Assembly: GCF_000271845.1 (NCBI RefSeq)
Contig: NZ_JH719392.1
Span: 124,001 to 188,000 of the forward strand
Reading direction: 5' to 3'
Length of the DNA: 64,000 bases
From: Rhizobium leguminosarum bv. trifolii WSM2297
GTDB taxonomy: Bacteria; Pseudomonadota; Alphaproteobacteria; Rhizobiales; Rhizobiaceae
Positions within the stretch are counted from its first letter, which is position 1. The number at the start of each line of letters is the position of its first letter. Made by a program: the position numbers and the translations under genes. This document shows, one piece after another, positions 17,692 to 26,426 of this stretch. A model generated the notes under the pieces. That model was not told the origin of the DNA. It ran no database searches and saw nothing but the letters and a program-made list of their open reading frames with translations.

Positions 17692-18637
17692 ATTCGATCC
17701 CTGCCTGGTTGGTGAATTCGAGCCAGAGGACATCGGCGACCTGTTTCGCGTCGTAACGTTTCTTCTCGCTGCTCATGAAATCGTTCAGCGAGAGGAACAT
17801 GTTGTACTCGTCGGCGTCGACTTGGACATGACCGTTTGACGTGTTTGACTCGCCATGGGACTGCCATGAGTAATTGATGTCGCCGAAGTGATGACGGCCG
17901 CCCTTGCTGTTGTGGACCGTGATGTGCGCGTCACGGCCGCCTTTGTAGCCACGGTTCACGACAGTGCACGTGAATGAATTGTCACTCATTTTTTCAAAGC
18001 GGGCCCGAAGGTCCTCGGCCTGATTCAGTTCCTCGCATGAGGTCTTGAAATAATCCTGGATGACACGGAAGGCCTCGTCTGCGAAATCTCGCCGTTGGAT
18101 GGTGTCGAACTCTTGCTTGACCTTCAGGCGGCGACCACCCACTTCCTGTGCGTCCCGTTCGCCAGTCGGACCTGAAGTCTTCTTGTGCATGGATGTCGCT
18201 ACTGCACGGAGGCCTTGGATGACATTTAGGTATGCAACATTCTCGTTCGTCCACTCCGGGATCGGCTTGCCGTCCTTCGGCAGCGCCATCCGACTCTTTA
18301 GAGGCGACGAGAGCCAGTCGCAGGCTTCTACGATCACCGGCACGATGTGAAGGAGGCCCTCGGCTTCAAGCTTTTGCGCGGCCTCGAATTCCTTTTCGTA
18401 GCAATAATTCGAAGCGAGGTAATCAGGGCTGACCAAGGCGATAAAGACTCGGCTAGCACGCAATGCCGTGAATACTTCGTTGTCGAGGTTTGATCCCGGT
18501 ACAATCGCGTGGTCAGTCCACGTCTCGAAGACACCGTCCCTGAGCAGTTGAGCCATATGCTTATGAAGTCTTTCCAGATGCTTCGTGTCGGCATGCGAGT
18601 ATGAAATGAAAGCGGTGACAGCCAACTCAGACCTCAT
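17684..18637 (-). CDS. TIR-domain effector-like protein
   Basis: The protein has 317 residues from the ATG at 18637. Residues ~6-135 are a TIR domain: AFISYSHADTKHLERL, the TWTDHAIVPGSNLD loop, RVFIALVSPDYLAS, and YCYEKEF, whose glutamate (81 or 83) sits where NAD-cleaving TIR domains keep their catalytic Glu. The C-terminal ~180 residues are unrecognised; they begin with a charged helical part and end in a beta-rich part (GRHHFGDINYSWQSHG). Prokaryotic TIR proteins often deplete NAD as abortive-infection effectors, with a second domain sensing infection. The gene diverges from the phospholipase D-like gene across a ~240 bp gap and overlaps a zinc-ribbon gene downstream. Confidence 0.85.
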   Translation of the reverse strand: MRSELAVTAFISYSHADTKHLERLHKHMAQLLRDGVFETWTDHAIVPGSNLDNEVFTALRASRVFIALVSPDYLASNYCYEKEFEAAQKLEAEGLLHIVPVIVEACDWLSSPLKSRMALPKDGKPIPEWTNENVAYLNVIQGLRAVATSMHKKTSGPTGERDAQEVGGRRLKVKQEFDTIQRRDFADEAFRVIQDYFKTSCEELNQAEDLRARFEKMSDNSFTCTVVNRGYKGGRDAHITVHNSKGGRHHFGDINYSWQSHGESNTSNGHVQVDADEYNMFLSLNDFMSSEKKRYDAKQVADVLWLEFTNQAGIEYA

Positions 18638-18878
18638 ATTTAATATTCGTCTGCAGAGACTAAAATATAGGCTTCTAACAGCTCGCCACCAAGTAGCTAG
18701 GCGAGATTTGTACACGTATTCCACCGTTCACCTTCAGCGTCTCCATCCTGCAGGAACAAGGCGTCCCCGCCACAACGGACGTGAAGCATCGTCGTGGGTG
18801 GATCCTCTCAAATCGAGTTGCGTTGCGGGTAAATATAAACAATCATAGCGATTACAGTATTCGCTCGATCGTATTGCA
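18638..18878. promoter_or_regulatory. Divergent region between TIR gene and PLD-like gene
   Basis: This 241-bp gap between two outward-facing genes must contain both promoters. It is AT-richer than its neighbours, especially near 18635-18680. I could not define specific operators. Confidence 0.4.
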
Positions 18879-21254
18879 GTGGCAGACTTTCGAGTTGGCT
18901 TAGAGGGAGAATTCTTGAATCCGTTAGACTTGGTATCGGCAGCGCCGTGGGAACGCGTCGCGTTTACGACCTATGCGTTGAGTCTGTCGTTTTTCGAGGC
19001 AGTTGTCCTTGATCGTCTAGTCCGAGGCGGCAGTCGGTCGGCTCTAATCCTCGCCGATCCCGAAGGGGTGCGATCGGGACTGAGCGAGGAAGGCGCTCGA
19101 CGTGCGGGTCGCGACTACGACATCGAGCCAGTCGGCTGCACAACGGGCGTCTTTCATCCAAAGATAAGTGTCTTCGCGTCTGCGCACGACGCCCATGTTC
19201 TCGTCGGTTCGGGTAACCTCACGTTTGGCGGCTGGGGAGGCAATCTGGAGGTTGTAGAACACCTCCATCCAAGTTTCGCTTCAGACGCCATGGCCGACGC
19301 GGCAGACATGTTCGAGCTTCTCGCCATGTCTGAACGCATTCAGACGGAGGCAGGCCCTGCTTTCATTCGATTGGCAGAGACTCTTCGCGCTGCGAACCGT
19401 ACCGGACCAAGGACTGGCGCGGTACGAGTCATCCACAGCGTCGGCGGCTCCATCGGCTCGGAGATCGCGCGGTTCGCTGATGAACTCGGCGGTGCCCGAA
19501 GGATCACTTTCGTATCCCCATACCACGACCTTGACGGACGCGGAGTCGACGCTTTTTCCGACTTGTTGTCGTGCGACGATGTTCGGCTACACGTTCACGA
19601 AGATGGCAACGTTCGCGGTATCGGAGCGGTCTCGTGGCCGTTCGAGGGAAAACGCAAACGCGACGCAGTCGAAGTCTCGCTACCGTTCAAGGCTGATGGC
19701 CGTCTTCTTCACGCAAAGTCGATCGAGATCCTGTGCCAACGGGGGAGGCTGTTGGTAGCCGGCAGCGCCAACAGCACACATGCTGGGCTGTTCGGGGCAA
19801 ACGTCGAGGCGTCGGTCCTTCGTATCCAACGACAAACATTCATAGGATGGAAGACGTCTTCCGCAGACGTCCCGCAACGGCCAGGCACCAAGGCGGCAGA
19901 CGAAGGCGAGGAGATCACAGGCAGTGTCGGTATTCTCCGGGCTTCGCTTGATAGCGGCGCGATCAAAGCCACCGTCATCACCCCTAAAGTCCGTGGGCGA
20001 GTGAAAGTCTGCGTGCGAACAGTTCGGAAAACTCGCGAGCTTGGCTATGCTAACATCGATGCTACCGGCCGCCTGAGCATTGAGGCGTATGGCCTCGAAC
20101 AGGACGCTTGGGAAATTGGGCGTCTTGTTCTTCGGCTAGAGCAGCAAGAGACAGTGGTCGAAGGGTTCGTTGCCATCACTGCCGCAACAGAGCTGGTGCG
20201 AAGGGTGGGTCCAATGGCGACCCGTCTGTTCGCAGTCCTTGCAGGCAATGAAACCCCAGCAGACGTTGCAGCTGTGTTGGCATGGTTTCGTGAGGATCCT
20301 AAGAGATTGCCTCGCGTTGCGAAGGAATCAGCGGCTTCTGCGGGGGGCCACGAAAGCGAGACTGCGACATTCGTGAACCTTGGAAGCCTCGAGGGTTCGA
20401 TTGAAGATATTCGCGGCGGAGACAGCGCGAACGGCTCCGCCGCTTGGAAGAACGCGATGGCATTGCTGCGGTCGGCATTCTCGACACCGCGCGGGCCTTG
20501 GGACTCCGAAAGAGATGACGACGCCACCGACGACGGTAAGAAAACAAACGCGAAGCGCACTCGGGAAAATGATCAGCAGAATGCAAAGTCGATCGAGCAT
20601 TTCGAGGCCCTGCTTCCTAAGATGCTCGACTCGGAAAGTCCTGCAGCAGATCCCTTTCTTGCCCTCACGCTGACGCATTTCGTCGCTGATCGAATACGAC
20701 CGCCGTCTGCAAAGGTACGATCGTGGATTAGTCAGTTGCTGCCCGCAATAACGTCGTTCACCGGCTCGGCCGCTGATCAGGCGTTGGCGGCCTTCTTAGT
20801 ATACTACGGGACGGATGTCGCGCCAAATGGCGCTGGAAGGGCGAGGCGTGCCCTGCTACTTCGCGGCGTTGATCCAAGCACGCTGACCCCCGGCATCTTC
20901 GAGACCATACCGGTCTTTATGGAGTTGCTTACGCAGGATTTCAATCCTGCGGAGTTCATCGAATGCATCGTCCGCTCCAAGACCGGTGGCGAGGAAGTTT
21001 GTGCCTATCTGCTTGCGGCCACCTTAGGGATGCCTTTTGAAGGATCCGTGCTCTTGTCGAAGTCGGACCAATGGGAAAAGCTTAAGAAGGCCCTGACCGA
21101 TCGAGACCTTTTCAGCAAGTTCTCGGTCTTCAAGAAGCGGCCCTCCGGCTGCCCGCGTTGTCGCATGAATTTGCCGTTGGCACGCTCCGCCGACCTCCGT
21201 CAGCTCGGCGTCACTGAATGTTGCGGTCGTATTATTCTATGCGAGGAAATCTGA
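18879..21254 (+). CDS. Phospholipase D-superfamily (HKD) protein with C-terminal zinc ribbon
   Basis: The protein has 791 residues and starts at a GTG. Two HKD-type catalytic motifs are visible. The first is FHPKISVF with GSGNLTFGGWGGNLE (His93, Lys95). The second is LLHAKSIEIL with AGSANSTHAGLFGANVE (His and Lys near 277-279). This is the paired arrangement used by PLD-family nucleases and phosphodiesterases. The middle is unrecognised, with a lysine- and asparagine-rich linker near 545-570. The C-terminus carries CPRC and CCG...C, probably a zinc ribbon. The stop overlaps the next gene's start (TGATG), so the two act together. A nuclease role in defence is inferred from the motifs and location. 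Confidence 0.85.
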   Translation: MADFRVGLEGEFLNPLDLVSAAPWERVAFTTYALSLSFFEAVVLDRLVRGGSRSALILADPEGVRSGLSEEGARRAGRDYDIEPVGCTTGVFHPKISVFASAHDAHVLVGSGNLTFGGWGGNLEVVEHLHPSFASDAMADAADMFELLAMSERIQTEAGPAFIRLAETLRAANRTGPRTGAVRVIHSVGGSIGSEIARFADELGGARRITFVSPYHDLDGRGVDAFSDLLSCDDVRLHVHEDGNVRGIGAVSWPFEGKRKRDAVEVSLPFKADGRLLHAKSIEILCQRGRLLVAGSANSTHAGLFGANVEASVLRIQRQTFIGWKTSSADVPQRPGTKAADEGEEITGSVGILRASLDSGAIKATVITPKVRGRVKVCVRTVRKTRELGYANIDATGRLSIEAYGLEQDAWEIGRLVLRLEQQETVVEGFVAITAATELVRRVGPMATRLFAVLAGNETPADVAAVLAWFREDPKRLPRVAKESAASAGGHESETATFVNLGSLEGSIEDIRGGDSANGSAAWKNAMALLRSAFSTPRGPWDSERDDDATDDGKKTNAKRTRENDQQNAKSIEHFEALLPKMLDSESPAADPFLALTLTHFVADRIRPPSAKVRSWISQLLPAITSFTGSAADQALAAFLVYYGTDVAPNGAGRARRALLLRGVDPSTLTPGIFETIPVFMELLTQDFNPAEFIECIVRSKTGGEEVCAYLLAATLGMPFEGSVLLSKSDQWEKLKKALTDRDLFSKFSVFKKRPSGCPRCRMNLPLARSADLRQLGVTECCGRIILCEEI

Positions 21255-22750
21255 TGCCGATGTCGGTTACCGAACTTCTTGAGGAAGCGGCTTCCAGAGA
21301 GGAGCCGCAGATTGCGAGCAAAATTGGCATAAGTCCCGGCGGCGTCGATCCTCTAGGACTCCGCCAGATCAATTTTGGGCTGATGGACCGAGTGTTTCCG
21401 GATCTTAACAACGTCGCCCGGCATATCCGACCTTACGTCATCATGGCGTGGGCATGGCGGCGAGTTCGCCGTATTCTCGAGAACGACAAGAAAAAGGGTG
21501 CTACCGACTTCGAGATGCGCGACTTCGTAGATCGAATTGAAGCAATCTACGCCTGGTCACAGTTTTTGGTCGACCCAAACGCAGACCTCCCAGGGGCAGT
21601 CGCAATGCGGGAATTGCTTGATGCTGAAAGTTATGTTTTCGGCGGGGAGGAGTGGAAGCGCCGGCGGGACATGCGTCGCTATTCGACGGGTCTCATTTCT
21701 CCGCTGAACTATGGGCCCAGCCTGCAAACAATGGGCTGGATCAAAAGAGCAGATGAAGGAGTAGGTGTCTTCGGTACCCCGCCGGAGCTCGATCCTGTTC
21801 TTGACGCCTTCGAGCGGAAATTTGAAGGCCAACTCGATCATCGTGCGTTTAGTCAATTTGGTCGGGTAAGGGTAAAGCGCGAGGACGCTGAACGATGGGG
21901 TAAGATGTGGTCAATGGAGAAGCCTCTGAAGTTAGAACGTGATGCATTTTACGAACGGCTTGGAGGATCGAAGGCGCCTGCTGCTCGTCGAAACGGGATC
22001 GAACTTATCCGCGCAGGCTCTGAAGATCTGGGCATCGAAGATTATGACGTCAACGAGATCAGGGCGCGCATGTCGGACCCGCCGCAAGCGTGGGATGCCT
22101 CTGACACGCGCCCGGCCATCGCATCCGATTGGCGTGCCGTCCAAGTGCGCCAAGTTTTCCGTCTCGCATTGGAAGGACTTTTCTTCTGGACCGTTGAAAC
22201 GCTCGGTGACGGGCCGCTTCATAGCCAGGCACTGGCCGATGAATTCATTGCGCAGCTAGACAAGACGCAGATGCCCGAAACGGCCTCCACCTGGCTGTTT
22301 TCGTCGCGGGCGAACAGGAGCCCGGTTAAAGTCCTAGAGCTGATCAAGGCCGCTTTGCGATCGCGGGATCGGATTGCCGTGGCGGTTCTCGCCGGATTGC
22401 GCCACAGCTTGCGAGAAGCGCCAGACGAGGCGTTGGAGTTCGAGACGTTTGATCGCCTGCCGCTCGCTCGGGCTCGCAAAGAAGCCGAGCAATGGCGAGA
22501 TTTTACTCCGCGGGATTTCTTGGTCCGGGTCATCGAGACATGGGTAATGGCTCAGCACACGTACTGGTGTGTTAATCGAGGACTGGCCGACGCACGCGGA
22601 CGCGGCAAAACGATCCTGCGACTTCGGATTGTCATGGATGAAGGAGGTTGGACCCAAACGCCGGGTACCACGCTCGGGAACCCGCCAGAGGCCACCCCCG
22701 ACCGTTTGGAAACCGCGTTAAACCTGCTGCGAGAGTGCCGCGTGTTGTGA
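21254..22750 (+). CDS. Unknown partner of the PLD-like protein
   Basis: The protein has 498 residues from the ATG at 21254, which shares a base with the upstream stop (TGATG). I do not recognise a named domain with confidence. The N-terminus (PLGLRQINFGLMDRVFPDL, then NNVARHIRPYVIMAWAW) recalls the opening of DUF6361-like proteins, where a short motif is followed by an Arg/aromatic-rich helix; this is an impression only. The protein is rich in Arg and Trp, has no P-loop, no nuclease motif and no membrane segment. Translational coupling suggests it forms a complex with, or targets, the PLD-like nuclease. Confidence 0.7.
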   Translation: MPMSVTELLEEAASREEPQIASKIGISPGGVDPLGLRQINFGLMDRVFPDLNNVARHIRPYVIMAWAWRRVRRILENDKKKGATDFEMRDFVDRIEAIYAWSQFLVDPNADLPGAVAMRELLDAESYVFGGEEWKRRRDMRRYSTGLISPLNYGPSLQTMGWIKRADEGVGVFGTPPELDPVLDAFERKFEGQLDHRAFSQFGRVRVKREDAERWGKMWSMEKPLKLERDAFYERLGGSKAPAARRNGIELIRAGSEDLGIEDYDVNEIRARMSDPPQAWDASDTRPAIASDWRAVQVRQVFRLALEGLFFWTVETLGDGPLHSQALADEFIAQLDKTQMPETASTWLFSSRANRSPVKVLELIKAALRSRDRIAVAVLAGLRHSLREAPDEALEFETFDRLPLARARKEAEQWRDFTPRDFLVRVIETWVMAQHTYWCVNRGLADARGRGKTILRLRIVMDEGGWTQTPGTTLGNPPEATPDRLETALNLLRECRVL

Positions 22751-23178
22751 GGAAAGACGCTCTGCCGAGGATGTTACGGCACTACCGAGCGTATTGTGCG
22801 GCATTGTTCTGCCGCCGTCATAGGCGTCGTTCATCATGTAACGGAGCCTTTCTAAGGGTGTTCGTTCTAGCGAAGAAATATGCGGTCATTCCTTATACTG
22901 ACAGCCGCTTTCGGCGCGACGCCGCCACCGATCGATTGCTGCCGAAAACGGTCCCCAGTCACATTTCGCCCCGTTTGTCCTCGCGCTCCGCCATGGTGAT
23001 CACAAGCGCTCCCATTGCGTGCCGGTGGTGACGTCGGTACTCATACCATCGATGTCGAAAGGGAGTTTGTCTCAGCTTGAAGCAAGCTTTCGTATCTAGT
23101 TCGTCGCCAAATGCAGGCGATTGGGCAGAACGTGGAATGAATGAATGAACAAGCTTCTTAATGGCAAGGTGGAATAGC
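22751..23178. other. Intergenic DNA before the type I RM operon
   Basis: No credible gene. At 22938-22958 lies a 21-nt motif (GCTGCCGAAAACGGTCCCCAG) that matches 14813-14833 in 19 of 21 bases in the same orientation. The promoter of the hsd operon is presumably in the right half, but I could not define it. Confidence 0.45.
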
Positions 23179-25182
23179 ATGGCAAGCCACTCGGACCTGG
23201 CCAACTTAATCTGGCAGATCGCTGACCTCCTCCGTGGGCCCTATCGCCCGCCGCAGTATGAGCGCGTCATGCTGCCGCTTGTCGTTCTGCGCCGCTTTGA
23301 TTGCGTACTGGCCGACACCAAGGGCCCAGTTCTGGCGGAATATGCGCGACGCAAGGGTGGCAAGCTGGAAGATGATGCCCTTGATCGGATGCTGAACAAA
23401 GCTTCTGGGCACCGCTTCCACAACCGTTCGTCAATGACGTTCGAAACGATGATCGGCGACACCTCAGATCTCGTGGGGCATCTCCAATCCTACATCAGCG
23501 GCTTCTCGGCGAATGTTCGCCGGATCTTCGAGTATTTCGAATTCACCAACGAAATTGAGAAGATGAATGAAGCGAACATTCTTTATCTAGTGCTCAAGGA
23601 GTTCTTGAAGGTCGACCTTCATCCCGACCGGGTGAAGAACGATCAGATGGGCCTCGTATTCGAAAACCTCATCCGACGCTTCAACGAACTGGCCAACGAA
23701 ACAGCGGGCGACCATTTCACGCCGCGTGAGGTGATCCACCTCATGGTCGATCTACTCTTCATGGATGCCGACGACGTCCTAAGCAAGCCAGGCACGGTGA
23801 TGCGCATGCTCGACCCGGCATGTGGCACGGGAGGCATGCTCGCCGAAGCGCAAAGATACATGCGCGATCACCACAAGGACGCGAAGCTCTACGTCTACGG
23901 CCAGGACTACAACAAGCGCGCTTTCGCGACGGCCGCATCCGACATGCTGATGAAGCAGGTCGACCACAACGGTGGAGGCGAGAACGTCCAGTTCGGCGAC
24001 AGCTTCACCGATGATAAGTTCGAGGGCCAGACCTTCGACTATTTCATCGCCAATCCGCCCTTCGGCGTGGACTGGAAGAGGCAGCAGAAGGAAATCGTCC
24101 GGCGGCACGAGAAGGCACCGCAGGGCAGCCCGTGGAGCGCAGGCCTGCCGCGCGTAAACGATGGCTCGTTGCTGTTCCTGCAGCACATGATCTCGAAGTT
24201 CGAAGTCGTCGATCCCAAGGCGCAGAAGTATGGCTCGCGGGCGGCCATCGTATTTTCGGGCTCACCCCTGTTCACCGGCGGCGCGGGCGGCGGCGAAAGC
24301 AATATCCGCAAGTGGATCATCGAGCGCGACATGCTCGAGGCCATCGTCGCCCTGCCGGAGCAGATGTTCTACAACACCGGGATCGGCACCTACATCTGGA
24401 TCGTCACAAACAACAAGCCCGCGCATCGCAGGGGCACTATCCAGCTAGTCGATGCGCGCGACATACATATGCCGATGGGCCGCAGTCAGGGTGACAAGCG
24501 TCGCAAGATCGGAGCGGGCAAGGCACCCGAAGGCGACGACCGCCCGGATGAGCCCGATCAGATCGCCGAGATCGTGCGCCTTTATGGGGCGTTCGCGCCG
24601 AATGCGAAGTCAAAGATCTTCGACAACGACGACTTCGGCTACACCCGCGTCACCATCGAACGTCCCCTTCGGCTGCGCTACCGGATGTCGGTCGAGGATA
24701 AGGCCCGCTTCCTCGACGCCGCGGCGCATCTGCTCGACGACATCCAGGCAATCGACCAGGCGCTGGGGCGCGAACCGGAACTGGACTGGAACAAGGTCTG
24801 GGGCAGCATCGAGAAGCTGTTGGAGAAGCGGCAGTCGCGCTGGCGTGCGCCCGAGGTCAAGCTTTTCCGCAACGTGTTCACCGTGAAGGATACCGAGGCC
24901 AAGCAAGTGAAGTCTGGGAAAAGCTTCGAGGCGGACCCCGACCTGCGCGATTTCGAGAACATCCCGCTGAAAGAGGATATCGACGCTTACTTCGCACGTG
25001 AGGTGCTGCCACACGTGCCCGATGCCTGGATGGACCGTAGCAAAGACAAGGTCGGCTACGAGATCAACTTCAACCGCCACTTCTATCAGTTCACGCCGCC
25101 TCGCAAGCTTGTCGACATCGACGCGGACCTGAAAAAGGCGGAAGAGGAAATCCTGCGCCTCCTGCGGGAGGTGACGGAATGA
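23179..25182 (+). CDS. hsdM: Type I restriction-modification methyltransferase subunit HsdM
   Basis: The protein has 667 residues from the ATG at 23179, chosen over 23161 because AAGGTGGAA precedes it. It has the HsdM N-terminal helical domain (LANLIWQIADLLRGPYRPPQYE), then the Rossmann methyltransferase: AdoMet motif I DPACGTGGM (~211) and catalytic motif IV NPPFGVDW (~291), of the N6-adenine (NPPF) type. It methylates adenine in the bipartite target chosen by HsdS and is needed for both modification and restriction. It overlaps hsdS at ATGATGG. The operon order is hsdM-hsdS-ATPase-HNH-hsdR. Confidence 0.97.
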   Translation: MASHSDLANLIWQIADLLRGPYRPPQYERVMLPLVVLRRFDCVLADTKGPVLAEYARRKGGKLEDDALDRMLNKASGHRFHNRSSMTFETMIGDTSDLVGHLQSYISGFSANVRRIFEYFEFTNEIEKMNEANILYLVLKEFLKVDLHPDRVKNDQMGLVFENLIRRFNELANETAGDHFTPREVIHLMVDLLFMDADDVLSKPGTVMRMLDPACGTGGMLAEAQRYMRDHHKDAKLYVYGQDYNKRAFATAASDMLMKQVDHNGGGENVQFGDSFTDDKFEGQTFDYFIANPPFGVDWKRQQKEIVRRHEKAPQGSPWSAGLPRVNDGSLLFLQHMISKFEVVDPKAQKYGSRAAIVFSGSPLFTGGAGGGESNIRKWIIERDMLEAIVALPEQMFYNTGIGTYIWIVTNNKPAHRRGTIQLVDARDIHMPMGRSQGDKRRKIGAGKAPEGDDRPDEPDQIAEIVRLYGAFAPNAKSKIFDNDDFGYTRVTIERPLRLRYRMSVEDKARFLDAAAHLLDDIQAIDQALGREPELDWNKVWGSIEKLLEKRQSRWRAPEVKLFRNVFTVKDTEAKQVKSGKSFEADPDLRDFENIPLKEDIDAYFAREVLPHVPDAWMDRSKDKVGYEINFNRHFYQFTPPRKLVDIDADLKKAEEEILRLLREVTE

Positions 25183-26426
25183 TGGCCCAAAACCAATTCC
25201 CGCGGCACCGACTGAAGTTTGCAGCAACGATCAACGATGAAACGCTGACCGAAGATGTAGATCCTGATTTTGAGATTCAGTACATCGATATCGGAAACGT
25301 GAATTCGTCAGGGACCGTTGATCAGGTCGCGAGCTATCGCTTCGAAGCTGCGCCGAGTCGGGCGCGTAGAATTGTTCGTGACGGTGATGTCATCATCTCT
25401 ACTGTCCGGACTTACCTTCAGGCTATTGCGCCAATTACAGCTCCGCCCGAGAACCTTATCGTCTCAACTGGCTTTGCAGTGATCAGGCCTCGTCCTGACA
25501 TGATGGACCCGAAATTCTGCCGATATGTCCTTCGCGAACCGACTTTTCTGGCGGAAGTGGAGATGCGATCTACGGGCATCAGTTACCCGGCGATCAATGC
25601 TTCTGAGATAGGTGACATTGCAATCCCGCTGCCGCCAATCTCTGCGCAGAAGATGATCGCTGACTACGTGGAAACGGAAACCGCCGAGATCGACACCCTG
25701 ATCGGCGCCAAGCAGCGGCTGCTTGAACTGATGGCCGAGAAGCGACGCGCTATCGTGGCCGAGGCTGTCATGCGTGGCCTCGAACCTTCAGCCCCGCTGC
25801 GTCCATCCGGCATCGACTGGCTTGGCGATATCCCTGCGCATTGGAAGGTTCGCCGGGTCGCAACCATGTTTTCCCAACGTGATGAGCGAAACGAACCCGA
25901 TCTGCCGTTGCTGGAGGTCTCCATCAACTCGGGCGTTGCAGTTCGTGAATTCTCGAGCGACAAGATTGAAGGGACGGCAGCAGACTTTAACACCTACAAG
26001 ATCGCTTGCCGTGGCGACATAGCTTTCAACAAGATGCGCATGTGGCAGGGTGCCGTGGGTGTTGCACCAGTTGATGGTCTCGTTAGCCCCGATTACACCG
26101 TCGCGACCGCGAAGGCGGAGCTTCTTCCCGAGTACGCTGGCCAACTCTTCCGCACAGCGTCGTTCAGCGCGGAGTGCGGGCGCAACTCTCAAGGCATTAC
26201 CTGGGACAGACTGCGCCTCTACTGGGATGGGTTTCGAGACATCTTCATGCCGGTCCCGCCGCTGCATGAACAGCAACAGCTCGTCGACCACATCACGGCA
26301 GAAACCGCCAAGATCGACCGCCTGCGCGCCTCGACCGAGAACTCCATCGCATTGTTGAGGGAGCGCCGGGCAGCCCTGATAGCAGCGGCCGTGACCGGCC
26401 AAATCGAAATCCCGGAGGCGGCATGA
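25179..26426 (+). CDS. hsdS: Type I restriction-modification specificity subunit HsdS
   Basis: The protein has 415 residues with two target-recognition domains in tandem: ~5-150 and ~210-370, each followed by a conserved helical spacer (PPISAQKMIADYVETETAEIDTL and PPLHEQQQLVDHITAETAKIDRL). The second domain is introduced by SGIDWLGDIPAHWKVRRV, which is typical of HsdS. The subunit reads the bipartite DNA target and docks two HsdM copies. The start overlaps the hsdM stop and the end overlaps the ATPase gene (ATGA), so the five genes are probably translated as a unit. Confidence 0.96.
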   Translation: MMAQNQFPRHRLKFAATINDETLTEDVDPDFEIQYIDIGNVNSSGTVDQVASYRFEAAPSRARRIVRDGDVIISTVRTYLQAIAPITAPPENLIVSTGFAVIRPRPDMMDPKFCRYVLREPTFLAEVEMRSTGISYPAINASEIGDIAIPLPPISAQKMIADYVETETAEIDTLIGAKQRLLELMAEKRRAIVAEAVMRGLEPSAPLRPSGIDWLGDIPAHWKVRRVATMFSQRDERNEPDLPLLEVSINSGVAVREFSSDKIEGTAADFNTYKIACRGDIAFNKMRMWQGAVGVAPVDGLVSPDYTVATAKAELLPEYAGQLFRTASFSAECGRNSQGITWDRLRLYWDGFRDIFMPVPPLHEQQQLVDHITAETAKIDRLRASTENSIALLRERRAALIAAAVTGQIEIPEAA

